Below the pieces are notes generated by a model that saw nothing but the letters and a program-made list of their open reading frames with translations, searched no databases and was not told the origin of the DNA. From Streptomyces broussonetiae (GTDB taxonomy: Bacteria > Actinomycetota > Actinomycetes > Streptomycetales > Streptomycetaceae), in NCBI RefSeq assembly GCF_009796285.1, contig NZ_CP047020.1, positions 4,960,001-5,024,000 on the forward strand: a stretch of DNA of 64,000 bases. The letters run 5' to 3'. Of the stretch, positions 1 to 7,737 are shown one piece after another (position 1 is the stretch's first letter; every line of letters starts with the position of its first letter). The translations under genes and the position numbers were made by a program.

Positions 1-992
1 AGGGAGCCGGTGCCGGTCGGTTCCGCGCCACCGTTACGGCCGGAAGCGGCGTCCGCGTCCGGGTCCGAATCCCCCCTCGGGATCAGCTCCCTGGCCACTC
101 CGGGAGCCGGTTTGAGGGGGCCGGCGGGGCCGAACCCGGGGGGAAGCGGGCCGAGTTGGTCGAAGATCTCGATCAGCTCGTCGTCGAGGTCGGGTTCCGG
201 CAGGAGTTCCGCCGCACCGGCGAGGGCCTTGCGCGCGCCTGTGGCCGTGCGGAAACGGGCGGCCGGGTCGGGCTGGAGCAGGCCGGCCACGACCTGCCAG
301 AGCGGTTCGGGGATGCCCTTGGGCGCGGGGGGCGTACCGTGCTCGGCGAAGTACTGCACGAGTGCCTTGGCGTCGGGTTTCGCGCCTTCGAGGAGATACA
401 GGGCGACCAGGCCGACGGCGAACAGGTCGGCCGGGAAGTCGGGTTCGGCGCCGAGCAGCTGCTCGGGGGCGAGGTAACCGGGCGTGCCCACCACGAGGTT
501 GGTCTCCGTCAGGCGGGGTTCGCCGAGCCGCATGGCGATGCCGAAGTCGGACAGCCGCAGCCGGGGTCGGCCGGTTCCGGTGGCTTCGAGGAGGAGGTTG
601 GCGGGCTTGACGTCCCGGTGCACTACTCCTTCCCGGTGGACGGCGGCGAGCCCGGACAGGAGCTGGTCGAGCAGGGCGCACACATACGCCGGCGGCAGGG
701 GACCGTAGTCGCCGACCAGATGGACCAGCGAGCCGCCGGCGACCAGGTCCATGGTGAACAGCACCTTGTCGTCGTCGGCGGCCCAGCTGGCCGGGGCGAG
801 GACGTGAGGGTGGTCGATCCGCAGGGCCTGCTCGCGCACGAAGCGCAGCAGGGAGTGGGCGTCGCGCTGCTGGAGCACCTTGGCGGCCACATAACGCCGT
901 CGGCGGTGGTCCCAGGCGCGCCATACGGCGCCCACACCACCACGTCCGATCGGGTCGGCCAGCTCGTACCGGCCGGCGAAGACCTCACCCAT
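1..992 (-). CDS. Serine/threonine protein kinase, C-terminus cut by window edge
   Basis: The reading frame starts at ATG 992 and stays open to base 1, so about 330 N-terminal residues are present and the stop lies outside. The Hanks-type kinase signature is clear: a glycine loop GRGGVGAVW near residue 16, the catalytic HRDVKPANLL, a DFGIA magnesium motif and a GTPGYLAPEQ activation segment. The sequence after the catalytic domain is proline- and acid-rich. No membrane segment is seen in the visible part, so soluble or anchored cannot be decided. GAGGAG lies about 12 bases before the ATG. It is a separate kinase from pknB, pkaA and pkaB in this window. The substrate is unknown. Confidence 0.9.
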   Translation of the reverse strand, partial: MGEVFAGRYELADPIGRGGVGAVWRAWDHRRRRYVAAKVLQQRDAHSLLRFVREQALRIDHPHVLAPASWAADDDKVLFTMDLVAGGSLVHLVGDYGPLPPAYVCALLDQLLSGLAAVHREGVVHRDVKPANLLLEATGTGRPRLRLSDFGIAMRLGEPRLTETNLVVGTPGYLAPEQLLGAEPDFPADLFAVGLVALYLLEGAKPDAKALVQYFAEHGTPPAPKGIPEPLWQVVAGLLQPDPAARFRTATGARKALAGAAELLPEPDLDDELIEIFDQLGPLPPGFGPAGPLKPAPGVARELIPRGDSDPDADAASGRNGGAEPTGTGS

Positions 993-1092
993 GGCAGCCC
1001 GTAGCTCCTCCCCCTCGCCCCGCGCGTCCCCCTGACCGCTAAGCCCCCACTACCCCCACCACTGGTCTTACTACCCCCCGGTTTCCGACGGG

Positions 1093-1641
1093 TCAGTTCT
1101 GGTGGGACTGGTAGTGGGCGACCGCGTCGGAGGTGCGGCCGGCGCCGTAGACGCGGAGGAACTCGGCCAGTTCGGGGTGGGTCGGGGCGAGGCTGTCCGC
1201 GGCGTCGATGATGTCGCCTGCCGCGGCCACCGAGCGCAGCAGCGACTGGATCTCGCGGACCACGCGCTTGACGGTCGGCGCGCCGGAACCGCTCGTGGTC
1301 TGGGTGGTGTTGCTGAGCACGGATCCCCCCTGCGACTTCTTGATCTCTTCCATGCGCTCGGTCGCCTCGGCGGCGCTGACGCTGCCGTCCGCCACCTGGG
1401 CCGCCAGGTCCTGCAGCAGCTGCACCCGCTGGACCACGGCGGGATTGCCGATCTTGGCCCGCTGACCGCTCATCAGCTGCGAGAGCATCGGAGCGGACAG
1501 CCCGAGGACCGCCGCGAGACGGGCCTGATTGAGGCCGAGATCCTCGATGAGCTTACGGAAGAGCGCCCCCAACGGCTCCCCGTACCAGTTCCGCTGCAGC
1601 TCCCGCGCTCTGGCGGTGGCTTCCTGCTGTGCGGCGTCCAT
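1093..1641 (-). CDS. XRE-family helix-turn-helix DNA-binding protein
   Basis: 182 residues. A helix-turn-helix of the Cro/C1 (XRE) type spans about residues 25-60 (FRKLIEDLGLNQARLAAVLG, then SAPMLSQLMSGQR). The middle is acidic and the C-terminus helical, without a recognised effector domain. The start at 1641 follows GGGGAGA. A perfect inverted repeat 33-50 bases upstream (1674-1691) is a likely operator for autoregulation; that is inference. The gene lies in the same orientation as, and 100 bases upstream of, the edge kinase, which could be co-transcribed. Similar regulators are conserved near the origin in Streptomyces, but I cannot name targets. Confidence 0.85.
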   Translation of the reverse strand: MDAAQQEATARARELQRNWYGEPLGALFRKLIEDLGLNQARLAAVLGLSAPMLSQLMSGQRAKIGNPAVVQRVQLLQDLAAQVADGSVSAAEATERMEEIKKSQGGSVLSNTTQTTSGSGAPTVKRVVREIQSLLRSVAAAGDIIDAADSLAPTHPELAEFLRVYGAGRTSDAVAHYQSHQN

Positions 1642-1673
1642 TGCGTCTCCCCATCGCTTCCCCAGAAAACCGC

Positions 1674-1691
1674 GGTTCGCTGTAGCGAACC
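1674..1691. promoter_or_regulatory. Inverted repeat, candidate XRE operator
   Basis: GGTTCGC-TGTA-GCGAACC is a perfect 7-bp inverted repeat with a 4-base centre, lying 33-50 bases upstream of the XRE gene start. Its size and place fit a dimeric helix-turn-helix repressor acting on its own promoter. The sequence is seen; the function is inferred. Confidence 0.5.
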
Positions 1692-1823
1692 ACGCCGAGC
1701 ATCTTACGGAGAGTGGTCATCCGCGGGGACCCCCAATCTTTTTGCGGAATACCGGGGGTGACCCGGTACTCTGGTCTGCGGTGCCTGCCGGAACATGATT
1801 TCTCCGGCCGGTCACTCCTTTCC

Positions 1824-1896
1824 GGGGCCTTAGCTCAGTTGGTAGAGCGCCGTCTTTGCATGGCGGATGTCAGGGGTTCGACTCCCCTAGGCTCCA
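1824..1896 (+). tRNA. tRNA-Ala (anticodon TGC)
   Basis: A 73-nt cloverleaf. The acceptor GGGGCCT pairs with 1889-1895 (one G-T pair), the D arm is GCTC/GAGC, and the anticodon stem CCGTC/GGCGG carries loop TTTGCAT with anticodon TGC at 1857-1859. The T arm contains GGTTCGA. The CCA end is not encoded. A strong hairpin follows nine bases later. Confidence 0.97.
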
Positions 1897-1904
1897 CTTG
1901 TCAG

Positions 1905-1943
1905 ACGCCCCCTGAACTGCGGAAACGCGGGTTCAGGGGGCGT
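1905..1943 (+). terminator. Hairpin terminator after tRNA-Ala
   Basis: Stem arms 1905-1917 and 1931-1943 pair perfectly over 13 bp, followed by TTT. The position just after the tRNA fits a factor-independent terminator. Confidence 0.8.
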
Positions 1944-1983
1944 TTTCCGTGGCGGACGGCCGTTGCCCCACCGCCCAGAGGAA

Positions 1984-2020
1984 TGCCCTCCCACCTGCGC
2001 AGACGCAGTGTGGGAGGGCA
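1984..2020 (-). terminator. Hairpin downstream of the DUF5324 gene
   Basis: Arms 1984-1994 and 2010-2020 pair perfectly (11 bp), with an inner CTGCG/CGCAG extension. It lies 124 bases beyond the stop of the minus-strand gene at 2144, with parS in between. It may act for transcripts from either side. Confidence 0.55.
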
Positions 2021-2088
2021 CTTTCACGGGATGGGGATGCGGAGTGTGGGGTACAGGGTGCGCAGTGCGGTGTGTGGCGTGCCAGGTG

Positions 2089-2102
2089 GTTTCACGTGAA
2101 AC
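2089..2102. other. parS: parS centromere site (perfect)
   Basis: GTTTCACGTGAAAC is the exact 14-bp palindrome bound by ParB in Streptomyces, where about twenty copies flank oriC. It is intergenic, between tRNA-Ala and the DUF5324 gene. A second perfect copy is at 41143-41156. Confidence 0.9.
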
Positions 2103-2143
2103 GAGCCGTGGGCAGCACACATGAGGCCGCAGGCGGTGAGGGA

Positions 2144-2839
2144 TCAGTCCCGGTCCTCGCGGTCCGCGGCATCCTCCTCGGCCTGCTTGGCCTGGACGTC
2201 GGGGTCCAGGGGAGAGGTGCCGTCCACTGAGCCGAGGCGGTTCGACTCGGGGACCTCCGTCGCGGCCGGGGGCTCGACCAGCCAGTCGGGGTTGGCCTGC
2301 TTGTCCCACCACTTCCAGGCAGCGAAGGCGCCGCCTGCCAGCATGGCCAGCAGTGCGAGCCCCTTGAGGGCGCGGGCGCCGCGGCACCGGCGTTTGTTCC
2401 TGCGGGCCAGCTTCTGGATGTCCTCGGCCGAGACATTGCCACGCAGCGCGGCCAGGGCGGCGGCGCCGCGGGCGGCGGCCTCGTCGCGCACCGGGACGGC
2501 CGCGGCCCTGGCCTGCTCGAGCCTGGGGCGCGAGTACTCGGCGGCCTGCCGGGCAGCCTTGCGGGTGCGGACGGCAGCCTCGTGCGCCGCCAGATCCACC
2601 TTCGGCGGTACATGCGCGCGGGCCTGCTCCAGCCGTGGGGCGAGCCGGGCGTCGTACTGCACGCGGGCCTGGTCGGCGGCCTGCGACATCACGGGCGCCA
2701 GCCGTACGCGTGCCTCCTGCGCATAGAGCGCAGCACGCTCCTTGGCCGTGTCGGCGTAGGGCGCCACCACTTCCGCGGCGTGCAGCACGCTGTCCTTCGC
2801 CGAGCCGGTTGCGGCGCGCACGCTGTCGATGCGGGTCAC
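2144..2839 (-). CDS. DUF5324 family membrane-anchored protein
   Basis: 231 residues from GTG 2839, which follows GAGGAGGAACCC closely. The first 150 residues are a long alanine-, arginine- and glutamate-rich helix, probably coiled coil. One membrane span follows at about 166-182 (GLALLAMLAGGAFAAWKWW). The tail is acidic and rich in Asp and Glu. This layout matches the Streptomyces family DUF5324, whose role is unknown. It stands alone, divergent from the cyclophilin gene. Confidence 0.8.
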   Translation of the reverse strand: MTRIDSVRAATGSAKDSVLHAAEVVAPYADTAKERAALYAQEARVRLAPVMSQAADQARVQYDARLAPRLEQARAHVPPKVDLAAHEAAVRTRKAARQAAEYSRPRLEQARAAAVPVRDEAAARGAAALAALRGNVSAEDIQKLARRNKRRCRGARALKGLALLAMLAGGAFAAWKWWDKQANPDWLVEPPAATEVPESNRLGSVDGTSPLDPDVQAKQAEEDAADREDRD

Positions 2840-3129
2840 GGGTTCCTCCTCCTCGGTGGCGTACGGTATTTCGACTTTCCACCCTTTTACGGATCATGCC
2901 TGCCAACCGCCTGTGCGGCATGTGCGGGCGGGCATATGGGTGCTGACCGCTCTTTCAGCTCGATTCCGGGTGAATGCCGGGCAAGCCGAGCCTGTTGTCG
3001 ACACTGCCACGAATCGGGGCCGAGCGCTTCCTTCCCGGCCGAAGTCGCGGAAATCATGGCCGGTCGGCGGCGTACGGATCCGGCCGTGCGAGGATCGGTG
3101 AGTCACTCGAAGACAACGGAAGGCAGATC

Positions 3130-3654
3130 GTGGCTGAGCAGCTGTACGCCACCCTCAAGACCAACCGCGGCGACATCGTGGTCGAGCTTTTCCCGAACCA
3201 CGCGCCCGAGACGGTCCGCAACTTTGTCGAGCTGGCGCAGGGCGAGCGTGAGTGGACGCACCCCGGCACGGGTGAGAAGGCGAAGAAGCCGCTCTACAAC
3301 GGCACCATCTTCCACCGCGTCATCAGCGGCTTCATGATCCAGGGCGGCGACCCGCTGGGCACCGGCATAGGCGGCCCCGGCTACAAGTTCGGCGACGAGT
3401 TCCACCCGGAGAAGTCCTTCGACAGGCCGTTCCTGCTGGCCATGGCCAACGCCGGCCCGGGCACCAACGGCTCGCAGTTCTTCATCACCGTCGCCCCGAC
3501 GACGTGGCTGAACCGCAAGCACACCATCTTCGGTGAGGTCACGGACAAGGCCAGTCAGGCCGTCGTCCAGGCCATCGCCGAGGTGAAGACGGCCCGCAAC
3601 GACCGTCCGGCCGACGACGTCGTCATCGAGTCGGTCGTCATCGAGAAGCGCTAG
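3130..3654 (+). CDS. ppiA: Peptidyl-prolyl cis-trans isomerase, cyclophilin type
   Basis: 174 residues, cytosolic (no signal peptide). Cyclophilins catalyse cis-trans isomerisation of X-Pro bonds and assist folding. The signature runs from YNGTIFHRVISGFMIQGGD through GTGIGGPGYKF to NTNGSQF-like GTNGSQFFITVAPTTWL, with the catalytic Arg in FHRV and the Trp of the cyclosporin site. I chose GTG 3130 because the family starts with AEQLYATLKTNRGDI and GGAAGG lies just before it. A longer in-frame extension to 2974 would add unrelated Arg-rich residues. A hairpin overlaps the stop. Confidence 0.93.
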   Translation: MAEQLYATLKTNRGDIVVELFPNHAPETVRNFVELAQGEREWTHPGTGEKAKKPLYNGTIFHRVISGFMIQGGDPLGTGIGGPGYKFGDEFHPEKSFDRPFLLAMANAGPGTNGSQFFITVAPTTWLNRKHTIFGEVTDKASQAVVQAIAEVKTARNDRPADDVVIESVVIEKR

Positions 3655-3708
3655 GCCCTGTCGTCACATTCCGTCTGCCTCGCGACGGGAATGTGAGGAC
3701 AGGACCTA
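3652..3708 (+). terminator. Long hairpin at the end of ppiA
   Basis: Bases from about 3652 to 3675 pair with 3684-3708, with one mismatch and one bulge, and the left arm begins inside the stop codon. There is no T tract, as is common for Streptomyces terminators. Confidence 0.7.
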
Positions 3709-3842
3709 GGGCCGACCACCACGGCCCAGCCCCCTCGCGGGAAAACGGCGAGGGGAACCAAACGCCCCGCTCGTCCGTACCAAGGATGTGCGGGGCGGGG
3801 CGTTGCCGGGGGGGGCATGCCCACGACGAGCAAGGGGAACCG

Positions 3843-4730
3843 ATGGACCAGGCCGAAGGCAGCGCGCAGGACGCCGCCCGCAGTGTGCCCGTGTGCTACC
3901 GGCACCCGGACCGCGAGACCGGTGTGCGCTGCACCCGTTGTGACCGCCCCATCTGCCCGGAGTGCATGATCAGTGCCTCGGTCGGCTTCCAGTGCCCGGA
4001 CTGTGTCCGCTCCGGGTCCGGCACGGGACACGCCGCTTCGGCGTCCCGGCCGCGCACGGTCGCGGGCGGCACGGTGGCCGCCGATCCCCGGCTCCTCACC
4101 AAGATCCTCATCGGGATCAACATCGCGGTGTTCATCGCCGTCCAGGCCGACAAGTCCCTTCTGGACCAGCTGGTGCTGATCGGCGTGTGGCCCCCGAAGC
4201 CGTATGCGCCGACCATGGGCGTGGCCGACGGCGAGTGGTACCGCCTGGTGACGTCGATGTTCACGCACCAGGAGTACTGGCACATCGGCTTCAACATGCT
4301 CAGCCTCTGGTGGATCGGCGGTCCGCTGGAGGCAGCCCTGGGCCGGGCCCGCTACCTCGCGGTCTACTTCGTCTCCGGCCTGGCCGGCGGTGCGCTGACG
4401 TACCTGCTCGCCTCGCCGACGGAGGCCTCGCTCGGCGCCTCCGGAGCGATCTTCGGCCTCTTCGGAGCGACCGCGGTGCTGATGCGCCGGCTGCGCTACG
4501 ACATGCGGCCGGTCATCGCGCTGCTCGTGATCAACCTGGTCATCACCTTCGGCTGGGGCAGCATCGCCTGGCAGGCACACATCGGCGGTCTGGTGGCCGG
4601 CGTGGTCACCGGGTACGCCATGGTCCACGCCCCGCGCGAGCGGCGGGCGCTGGTGCAGTACGGCACCTGTGCCCTCGTCCTGGTGGTGGCCGTGGTCCTC
4701 ACCCTGGTCAGAACCGCTCAGCTCACCTGA
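3843..4730 (+). CDS. Rhomboid-family intramembrane serine protease with N-terminal zinc finger
   Basis: 295 residues from ATG 3843, after AAGGGGAAC. Residues 18-54 form a B-box-like zinc finger (C18, H21, C30, C33, C38, C41, C51, C54). The rest is a rhomboid domain of six or seven membrane spans from about residue 84. The catalytic Ser is S200 in GASGAIFGLFG and the catalytic His is H246 in WQAHIGGL. H147 and N151 (HIGFN) form the oxyanion side. Rhomboids cleave substrates inside the membrane; the substrate here is unknown. The zinc finger/rhomboid fusion is typical of actinobacteria. It converges on crgA. Confidence 0.92.
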   Translation: MDQAEGSAQDAARSVPVCYRHPDRETGVRCTRCDRPICPECMISASVGFQCPDCVRSGSGTGHAASASRPRTVAGGTVAADPRLLTKILIGINIAVFIAVQADKSLLDQLVLIGVWPPKPYAPTMGVADGEWYRLVTSMFTHQEYWHIGFNMLSLWWIGGPLEAALGRARYLAVYFVSGLAGGALTYLLASPTEASLGASGAIFGLFGATAVLMRRLRYDMRPVIALLVINLVITFGWGSIAWQAHIGGLVAGVVTGYAMVHAPRERRALVQYGTCALVLVVAVVLTLVRTAQLT

Positions 4731-4751
4731 TCCGAAGCCGATACCGAACCG

Positions 4752-4957
4752 TTGTCCACAGCGTGTGCCGGATCTTGTGCACCGCGTGCGGGCACAGCTG
4801 TGCCCCCTGTCGCTCGGATGTGTTTTCCCAGGTCGGACAGGGGGCGAACAGATGTGTGAGGACCGGTGGGGCAGTCACACCGGCGTCAACACTCGATGAG
4901 TTATCCACAGATCGTCGTTCTTTTTCCCCACTGTGGAAAACGGCTGTGGATAACTCA
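4752..4957. other. DnaA-box cluster with 14-bp inverted repeat
   Basis: The gap between the convergent rhomboid and crgA genes holds TTGTCCACA (4752-4760, the preferred Streptomyces DnaA box), TTATCCACA (4901-4909), a weaker TTTTCCACA on the minus strand (4932-4940) and TTATCCACA on the minus strand (4945-4953). The outer two TTATCCACA boxes are part of a perfect 14-bp inverted repeat, 4897-4910 with 4944-4957. As both neighbours end here, this is not a promoter; DnaA titration or a secondary DnaA site is inferred. Confidence 0.6.
4803..4844. terminator. Hairpin between convergent rhomboid and crgA genes
   Basis: Arms 4803-4811 and 4836-4844 pair perfectly over 9 bp. A 16-bp perfect palindrome, GGGCACAGCTGTGCCC, sits beside it at 4790-4805. 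Either could end transcription in both directions. Confidence 0.45.
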
Positions 4958-4977
4958 GTGGATAGCCCTGGGGAGAG

Positions 4978-5232
4978 CTACTTCCACTGCGTGGAGACAC
5001 CGAAGCCGGCGGCGATGAAGCCGAAGCCGACCACGATGTTCCAGTTGTCCAGGGCGTCGATGGGCAGCGAACCGTCGGTCACATAGAAGACGACGATCCA
5101 GGCCAGACCGATGACGAACATGGCCAGCATGACAGGCGCGACCCAGGCGCGACTGGTCAGCTTGATCGCCTGCGCCTGCTTCGCCGCCGGCGGCGTGAAG
5201 TCGGCCTTCTTGCGGATACGTGACTTCGGCAC
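4978..5232 (-). CDS. crgA: Cell division inhibitor CrgA
   Basis: 84 residues from GTG 5232, preceded by GGAGAG. CrgA is a small two-span membrane protein that in Streptomyces keeps FtsZ rings from forming too early and coordinates sporulation septation. The N-terminus PKSRIRKKADFTPP is the family hallmark. Spans lie at about residues 29-50 (WVAPVMLAMFVIGLAWIVVFYV) and 60-80, ending in TQWK. Longer in-frame starts add non-conserved sequence. It is divergent from the DUF881 gene and convergent with the rhomboid gene, with DnaA boxes beyond its stop. Confidence 0.95.
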   Translation of the reverse strand: MPKSRIRKKADFTPPAAKQAQAIKLTSRAWVAPVMLAMFVIGLAWIVVFYVTDGSLPIDALDNWNIVVGFGFIAAGFGVSTQWK

Positions 5233-5385
5233 GAGGGTCTCTCCTGTCGATGCGCTGCGTGGCCGCGCAGGTAACCGGTTCGGGGCTCGGGGCAGCGTAC
5301 AAGGGGCCACCATGACGACTCTGTGTACTCCCCCGGGCGTCCGTTAGCGTAGTGCTTCCGCGGCGCTGAAGGAGATAAGGGTCCG

Positions 5386-6174
5386 TTGAGCAATTCTGCC
5401 GACTCCCCCGGGACGCAATCAACGGGCTCCGGCCCCCGCGTCCGTCCGCGTCTGCGCCCGGTGCGGGTGCTCACCGCGGCCGTCTTCGCCCTCGCCGGGC
5501 TGATTTTCTTCACCAGCTTCAACACGGCCAAGGGCACCGACATCCGGCAGGACGGCTCGCTGCTCAAGCTGTCCGACCTGATCCAGCAGCGCAGCCGCAA
5601 GAACAAGGGCCTGGACGAGTCCAACGCGGCCCTGCGCGAGAGCGTGGAGTCCCTCGCCAAGAGTGACGGCGGCAGCAGCAAGGCCCAGGACCGCGAGGTC
5701 CGCGGGCTGGAGCGCAGCGCGGGGACCCAGCCGCTGACGGGCCACGGCCTCACCGTCACCCTCAACGACGCCCCGCCCAACGCCACCGCCAAGCTCCCCG
5801 GCTATCCCGAGCCCCAGCCCGACTACCTGGTCATCCACCAGCAGGACCTGCAGGCCGTGGTGAACGCCCTGTGGCAGGGCGGCGCCCAGGGCATCAAGGT
5901 CATGGACCAGCGGCTGATCTCCACCAGCGCGGTGCGCTGCGTCGGCAACACCCTGATCCTCCAGGGCCGCGTCTACTCGCCGCCGTACAAGATCACGGCG
6001 ATCGGGGACCCCGGAAAACTCCAGCAGTCGCTCGCGGCGAGCAAGGCGATCCAGACCTACATGGTGTACGTCAACGTCTACGGCCTCGGCTGGAAAGTCA
6101 CCGACGACGGGACGGTGACTCTTCCCGGCTACTCGGGCACAGTGGATCTGCACTACGCCAAGCCCGTGCAGTAG
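5386..6174 (+). CDS. DUF881 family membrane protein
   Basis: 262 residues from a TTG start at 5386, which follows GGAGATAAGG. A single membrane anchor lies at about 27-47 (VLTAAVFALAGLIFFTSF). A short coiled region (about 65-110) is followed by the extracytoplasmic DUF881 domain with GLTVTLNDAP, QDLQAVVNALWQGGAQGI and the RCVGNTLILQGRVYSPPY block. DUF881 proteins are conserved in Gram-positives near division genes; a role in cell-envelope growth is suspected but unproven. It is the first gene of a plus-strand run with the sortases. Confidence 0.88.
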   Translation: MSNSADSPGTQSTGSGPRVRPRLRPVRVLTAAVFALAGLIFFTSFNTAKGTDIRQDGSLLKLSDLIQQRSRKNKGLDESNAALRESVESLAKSDGGSSKAQDREVRGLERSAGTQPLTGHGLTVTLNDAPPNATAKLPGYPEPQPDYLVIHQQDLQAVVNALWQGGAQGIKVMDQRLISTSAVRCVGNTLILQGRVYSPPYKITAIGDPGKLQQSLAASKAIQTYMVYVNVYGLGWKVTDDGTVTLPGYSGTVDLHYAKPVQ

Positions 6175-6195
6175 CCATCCGTCCCGGAGGCGCCG

Positions 6196-6888
6196 GTGCG
6201 CGTGATCGTCAGGACCTTCAGCGAACTGTGCCTCACCGTCGGTGCCCTGATCGTGCTCTTCGTTGCCTACATCCTGTTCTGGACGGGTGTGCGGGCCGAC
6301 GGCGCCATGAGCGACCAGATCGACCAGCTGCACCGCCAGTGGGCGAAGGGGAGCGTGCAGCCGGCCGCCGCCACCCCGGGCAAGAAGACGCCGGCCGTGT
6401 CGGACCCGGCGCCGTACCACTACGGCAGGGCCTTCGCGATCATGTACATCCCGCGGTTCGGTTTCACGTGGAACAAGCCCGTCCTGGAGGGCACCGGCCG
6501 GGACGTGCTGGCCAAGGGACTCGCCCACTACCAGGGCACCGCCGGGCTCGGCCAGGAGGGCAATTTCGCGGTGGCCGGTCACCGGCGCACCTACGGCGAC
6601 CCGTTCCTGGACTTCCCCGAGCTGCGGCCGGGCGACGCCGTGGTGCTCACGGACGGGACGACCTGGTTCACGTATCGGATCGACAAAGGGCCCTACAAAA
6701 CCGTGCCGACGGACGTTGAGGTCATCGACCCTGTGCCACGTAAGTCCGGGTATACGCGTCCGGGCCGCTATCTGACGCTGACCACGTGCGATCCGGAATG
6801 GGGGCACAGTCACCGGCTCATCGTCTGGGCGCACCTGGATTCCACACAACCTGTGGAGGCAGGCCAACCGAAGGCTCTGCGCCATTAG
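6196..6888 (+). CDS. Class E sortase (first of three)
   Basis: 230 residues from GTG 6196 (CGGAGG upstream). Sortases are membrane transpeptidases that cut a sorting signal and join the protein to peptidoglycan; class E prefers LAxTG-like motifs. One N-terminal span (about 10-31) is followed by the sortase barrel with H129 (VAGHRRTYGDPF), C198 (LTLTTCDPEWG) and R207 (HSHRLIVW), the complete catalytic set. It is 21 bases downstream of the DUF881 gene and probably in its operon. A near-parS sequence lies inside it at 6461-6474. Of the three paralogues here it has CDPEWGHS where the others have CTPEFTS or CTPVYTS. Confidence 0.9.
   Translation: MRVIVRTFSELCLTVGALIVLFVAYILFWTGVRADGAMSDQIDQLHRQWAKGSVQPAAATPGKKTPAVSDPAPYHYGRAFAIMYIPRFGFTWNKPVLEGTGRDVLAKGLAHYQGTAGLGQEGNFAVAGHRRTYGDPFLDFPELRPGDAVVLTDGTTWFTYRIDKGPYKTVPTDVEVIDPVPRKSGYTRPGRYLTLTTCDPEWGHSHRLIVWAHLDSTQPVEAGQPKALRH
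6461..6474. other. Degenerate parS-like sequence inside sortase gene
   Basis: GTTTCACGTGGAAC differs from the ParB-binding palindrome by one base and is within codons for FTWN. Degenerate parS copies occur in Streptomyces; occupancy here is uncertain. Confidence 0.4.
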
Positions 6889-6940
6889 TCTGGTGGCGTA
6901 CGGCGTGAGTCAGGTGCCGTGGGGATACGGAAGGAACGGC

Positions 6941-7102
6941 ATGTACGGCTGGATCTGGCGGCATCTGCCGGGGAACGCATGGGTCAGGGCGCTCATCTCG
7001 CTCGTACTGATCCTGGCCGTGGTCTACGTCCTCTTCCAGTACGTCTTCCCGTGGGCCGAACCGCTGCTGCCCTTCAACGATGTGACGGTGAACAACCAGT
7101 GA
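6941..7102 (+). CDS. Small single-span membrane protein
   Basis: 53 residues. I chose ATG 6941 because GGAAGGA lies nine bases before it; an in-frame GTG or ATG farther up lacks this. The sequence is MYGWIWRHLPGN, a hydrophobic span (about 16-36), then FPWAEPLLPFNDVTVNNQ outside. No family function is known to me. It overlaps the next gene by GTGA, so the two are translationally coupled, and it sits between two sortase genes, which suggests an envelope role. Confidence 0.75.
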   Translation: MYGWIWRHLPGNAWVRALISLVLILAVVYVLFQYVFPWAEPLLPFNDVTVNNQ

Positions 7103-7737
7103 GTGCCCGGATCCTCGTCGTCGACAACTACGACAGCTTCGTCTTCAACCTCGTCCAGTACCTGTACCAGCTGGGCGCCGAGTGCGAGGTGCTGCGCAAC
7201 GACGAGGTGTCGACCTCGCACGCCCAGGACGGTTTCGACGGTGTGCTGCTCTCGCCCGGCCCGGGCACGCCGGAGCAGGCGGGCGTGTGCGTGGAGATGG
7301 TCCGGCACTGCGCGGCCACCGGCGTCCCCGTCTTCGGCGTCTGCCTCGGCATGCAGTCGATGCAGGTGGCGTACGGCGGCGTGGTGGACCGGGCGCCCGA
7401 GCTGCTGCACGGCAAGACCTCGCTGGTCGAGCACGAGGGCAAGGGCGTCTTCGCGGGCCTGCCCTCGCCCTTCACCGCGACCCGCTACCACTCGCTGGCC
7501 GCCGAGCCGGACACGGTCCCGGCCGAGCTGGAAGTGACCGCCCGCACGCACGACGGCATCATCATGGGCCTGCGCCACCGTGAACTGCCGGTCGAGGGCG
7601 TGCAGTTCCATCCCGAGTCGGTGCTGACCGAGCACGGGCACCGGATGCTGGCCAACTGGCTGGTGGAATGCGGCGACCAGGGTGCCGTGGCGAGGTCGGC
7701 GGGGCTCGCCCCGGTGGTGGGCAGGGCCACGGCGTGA
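7099..7737 (+). CDS. trpG: Anthranilate/aminodeoxychorismate synthase glutamine amidotransferase
   Basis: 212 residues from GTG 7099. Class I glutaminase: it releases ammonia from glutamine for the chorismate-using partner subunit in tryptophan or folate synthesis. The start VVDNYDSFVFNLVQYL, the LLSPGPGTPE loop, the nucleophile Cys in GVCLGMQ and the His-Glu of QFHPESVLTEHG are all present. No synthase component I gene is nearby, so TrpG and PabA roles cannot be told apart. It overlaps both neighbours by four bases, which places a central-metabolism gene inside a sortase operon; I recall the same order in S. coelicolor. Confidence 0.9.
   Translation: MSARILVVDNYDSFVFNLVQYLYQLGAECEVLRNDEVSTSHAQDGFDGVLLSPGPGTPEQAGVCVEMVRHCAATGVPVFGVCLGMQSMQVAYGGVVDRAPELLHGKTSLVEHEGKGVFAGLPSPFTATRYHSLAAEPDTVPAELEVTARTHDGIIMGLRHRELPVEGVQFHPESVLTEHGHRMLANWLVECGDQGAVARSAGLAPVVGRATA

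Noticed and set aside
2974..3129. N-terminal extension of the cyclophilin
   Set aside because: The extension has no family likeness, while GTG 3130 has a ribosome site and gives the usual length.
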